Below, in pieces: positions 63,237 through 64,000 of a stretch of DNA of 64,000 bases. The stretch comes from Sphingomonas limnosediminicola (GTDB taxonomy: Bacteria; Pseudomonadota; Alphaproteobacteria; Sphingomonadales; Sphingomonadaceae): NCBI RefSeq assembly GCF_039537965.1, contig NZ_BAABBM010000001.1, positions 2,021,501 through 2,085,500 on the forward strand, given 5' to 3'. Numbering within the stretch: position 1 is the first letter of the stretch; every line of letters starts with the position of its first letter. Below the pieces are notes generated by a model. The model was not told the DNA's origin, did no database searches, and worked only from the letters and a program-made list of their open reading frames with translations. The position numbers were made by a program, and so were the translations under genes.

Positions 63237-64000
63237 ATGACGCGCCTCCTTCCCGCACTTCACGCGACCCATGCCGGCATCTGGCTGGCGGACGGCAGCG
63301 GCGAGGTGCGCGAGGCGAGCCGGGGCGAGGCGATCGCGCGAGCGGCGGAGACGCCGCACATCATCCTCAACGCGCCGCTGGTGGGTCAGCGGCTCGGCTA
63401 TCCGGAGCTATCCGGTCTCGACCTGCTGGAGCTGTTTGCGTTCATTCACCCGGCGCGGTTTGCGGTTCCGACGGCGTCGGGACTGAGCCGGACGCTGGGG
63501 CTGGAGCCGCCGAAAAGCGAAACGGATGCGGCTGCGAAGCTCTCGGAAATTGCAGAATGCCTGTTCGAAACGCTCGCCGATCCGACGTGGGAGCAGCGCG
63601 AGGGCGCCTGGACGTCGAACGCGACTCTGCACCGGCTCGGCTGGGGCTGGGCGCCGCTGATCGGCGCCCGGCTCGAACGGCCTGAACGCGGTGAGCGAAT
63701 GCTGTTCGCCCGGCTCAAGCAATGGGAGGAAGCCGCCGAGCGTCCGCCGCCCCGGCATGTGACGCTTCGGCCGGGCGAAGCCCGCGAGAAGCTCGACCGG
63801 CTGACCGGCCGCGCGGAGTCTCGCGAAGGGCAGCGGGCAATGACCGAGGCGGTGGCGGGCGTGTTCGCGCCCAAGCGGATGAAGGACGCGCCTAACCTCC
63901 TGCTCGCCGAGGCGGGGACGGGGATCGGCAAGACGCTCGCCTACCTGGCGCCCGCGTCATTGTGGGCGGAACAGTCGGGCGGCACGGCCTGGGTTTCGAC
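63237..64000 (+). CDS. DinG-like ATP-dependent DNA helicase (3' truncated by window)
   Basis: ATG 63237; the frame remains open to base 64000, giving at least 254 residues. An N-terminal specific region (HAGIWLADGSGEV.., LDLLELFAFIHPARF) precedes the superfamily 2 Walker A motif AEAGTGIGKTLAYLAP at the end. This order is that of the alphaproteobacterial DinG/Rad3-type helicase. The C-terminal motifs lie outside the window. Divergent from the methyltransferase gene with 117 bp between them. Confidence 0.85.
   Translation, partial: MTRLLPALHATHAGIWLADGSGEVREASRGEAIARAAETPHIILNAPLVGQRLGYPELSGLDLLELFAFIHPARFAVPTASGLSRTLGLEPPKSETDAAAKLSEIAECLFETLADPTWEQREGAWTSNATLHRLGWGWAPLIGARLERPERGERMLFARLKQWEEAAERPPPRHVTLRPGEAREKLDRLTGRAESREGQRAMTEAVAGVFAPKRMKDAPNLLLAEAGTGIGKTLAYLAPASLWAEQSGGTAWVS

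Overview
The window reads as a dense, high-GC chromosomal segment from a sphingomonad (order Sphingomonadales, Alphaproteobacteria); the genus cannot be fixed from sequence alone. Supporting signs are a class I lysyl-tRNA synthetase (usual in alphaproteobacteria), a PEPxxW-type C-terminal sorting signal, a desaturase resembling sphingolipid delta-4 desaturases, HWE and LytS/LytTR signalling, several PilZ/GGDEF proteins, and many ATGA/TGATG gene overlaps. No rRNA, tRNA, CRISPR array, transposase, integrase or phage gene was found.

Layout. 0-2.7 kb: end of an unknown gene, a membrane-anchored retropepsin, galE and an aqpZ-type water channel. 2.8-8.0 kb: a stress/regulatory block (HWE kinase, tandem Usp, AraC-type and Crp-type regulators) with two small membrane-protein genes, each broken by one in-frame stop: an iron-permease relative (TAG at 4150-4152) and a small helical protein (TGA at 5430-5432). 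8.2-21.9 kb: M14 carboxypeptidase-gpmA, a diguanylate cyclase, purE-purK, a methyltransferase with a membrane protein, a LytS/LytTR two-component pair, a large secreted M16 peptidase, a PEP-CTERM protein with an L,D-transpeptidase, and two PilZ genes. 22-28.3 kb: two secreted alpha/beta hydrolases, two small paralogous secreted proteins, a PPi-type phosphofructokinase and a CsgG/HfaB-like lipoprotein-family protein. 28.4-36 kb: lepA, a PAS-rich hybrid kinase, an EF-hand protein, a third PilZ and a large fused FAD monooxygenase/Old-Yellow-Enzyme protein.

36-48 kb is more accessory in character. It holds a methyltransferase remnant, single-gene units, a membrane-anchored LuxR-type protein, a Met/His-rich cytochrome c and an EmrB/EmrA-like efflux operon. 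It also carries eight copies of a small palindromic intergenic repeat that was not seen elsewhere in the window. 48-52.4 kb: alpha/beta hydrolase, an orphan [2Fe-2S] subunit, an RcnB-like protein and a DUF885 lipoprotein.

52.5-55.5 kb is the most unusual part. It holds eleven very small genes around trmL. Two opposing small-gene units (52540 rightward, 55501 leftward) start with near-identical 5' leaders that can fold the Shine-Dalgarno into a hairpin. A third, partial copy of the leader lies before the Crp-type gene at 37435-38178. 55.7-64 kb: the sphingolipid-type desaturase, an Lrp/AsnC regulator whose probable 17-19 bp operator occurs twice (before its own gene and before a small secreted protein), an S41 peptidase, lysyl-tRNA synthetase, a cupin-like oxygenase, a methyltransferase with a regulatory domain, and the start of a DinG-like helicase that runs off the end.
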